5,469 nucleotides of DNA, taken from the NCBI GenBank assembly GCA_944331945.1, contig CALVJC010000050.1, forward strand, positions 1-5,469, written 5' to 3'. How positions within the stretch are numbered: the stretch's first letter is position 1; the number at the start of each line of letters is the position of its first letter. This stretch comes from an uncultured Bacilli bacterium. Its GTDB lineage: Bacteria; Bacillota_I; Bacilli_A; RF39; UBA660. The position numbers and the translations under genes were made by a program. Positions 5,406-5,469 of this stretch are shown here, piece by piece. The notes under the pieces were generated by a model, which had not been told where the DNA came from, made no database searches, and saw only the letters and a list, made by a program, of their open reading frames with translations.

Positions 5406-5469
5406 GGTCTGTTACAATTGAAATAAACAACCTTTTTTGCTATTCTTATTATAACGAAAAAACAGAATA
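5406..5469 (-). other. Right edge: possible 3' tail of an off-window minus-strand gene
   Basis: Minus frame from 5468 is open for 18 codons (ending KKGCLFQL) to a TAA at 5414-5412, 6 bases before the terminator hairpin, which is the spacing expected of a gene end. A second frame is open a little longer, to a TAG inside the hairpin. A TATAAT at 5453-5448 could instead be a -10 box whose -35 is out of view, making this the start of a leader or small RNA. Too little is visible to decide. Confidence 0.25.

Noticed and set aside
5185..5460. T-box or other known riboswitch leader before fucO
   Set aside because: No T-box sequence or other recognisable riboswitch core was found; the AGTA-like bases in the 5389-5393 loop are coincidental.

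Overview
The window looks like chromosome from a low-GC Gram-positive bacterium (Bacillota, possibly Erysipelotrichia or a relative). The evidence is AT-rich DNA with A/T-ending codons, strong AGGAGG-type Shine-Dalgarno sites, TATAAT promoters, U-tailed intrinsic terminators, a CcpA-type cre-like box, and proteins of fermentative gut-type character. The taxonomic guess rests on general resemblance only. The standard genetic code fits: tryptophan is TGG where checked, and all complete genes stop at TAA or TAG.

Layout. Bases 1-319 (+) hold the C-terminal end of a family 3 glycoside hydrolase (beta-N-acetylhexosaminidase type), closed by a strong terminator. Bases 320-615 have no convincing gene but contain a 58-base nested palindrome and a possible decayed reading frame. 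Bases 616-1281 (-) encode an unrecognised soluble 221-residue protein with its own near-consensus promoter. Bases 1364-5184 (-) form a tight three-gene operon, transcribed from right to left: fucO-type lactaldehyde reductase, then a stand-alone FIST-domain protein, then an NAD(P)-dependent aldehyde dehydrogenase, closed by a terminator at about 1339-1365. Bases 5185-5469 are the operon's upstream region, with an extended -10 promoter, a 13/14 cre-like match partly inside a perfect hairpin, and a second terminator-like hairpin that may close an off-window gene.

Working together. FucO and the aldehyde dehydrogenase are the reducing and oxidising ends of aldehyde metabolism: lactaldehyde to 1,2-propanediol, and lactaldehyde (or a similar aldehyde) to the acid. 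The FIST protein is encoded between them with no signalling output domain, and such domains are predicted to bind small ligands. The operon therefore reads as an aldehyde-handling redox module with a built-in small-molecule-binding protein of unknown job, which is the most interesting part of the window. No fucose/rhamnose catabolic genes or microcompartment shell genes are visible here.
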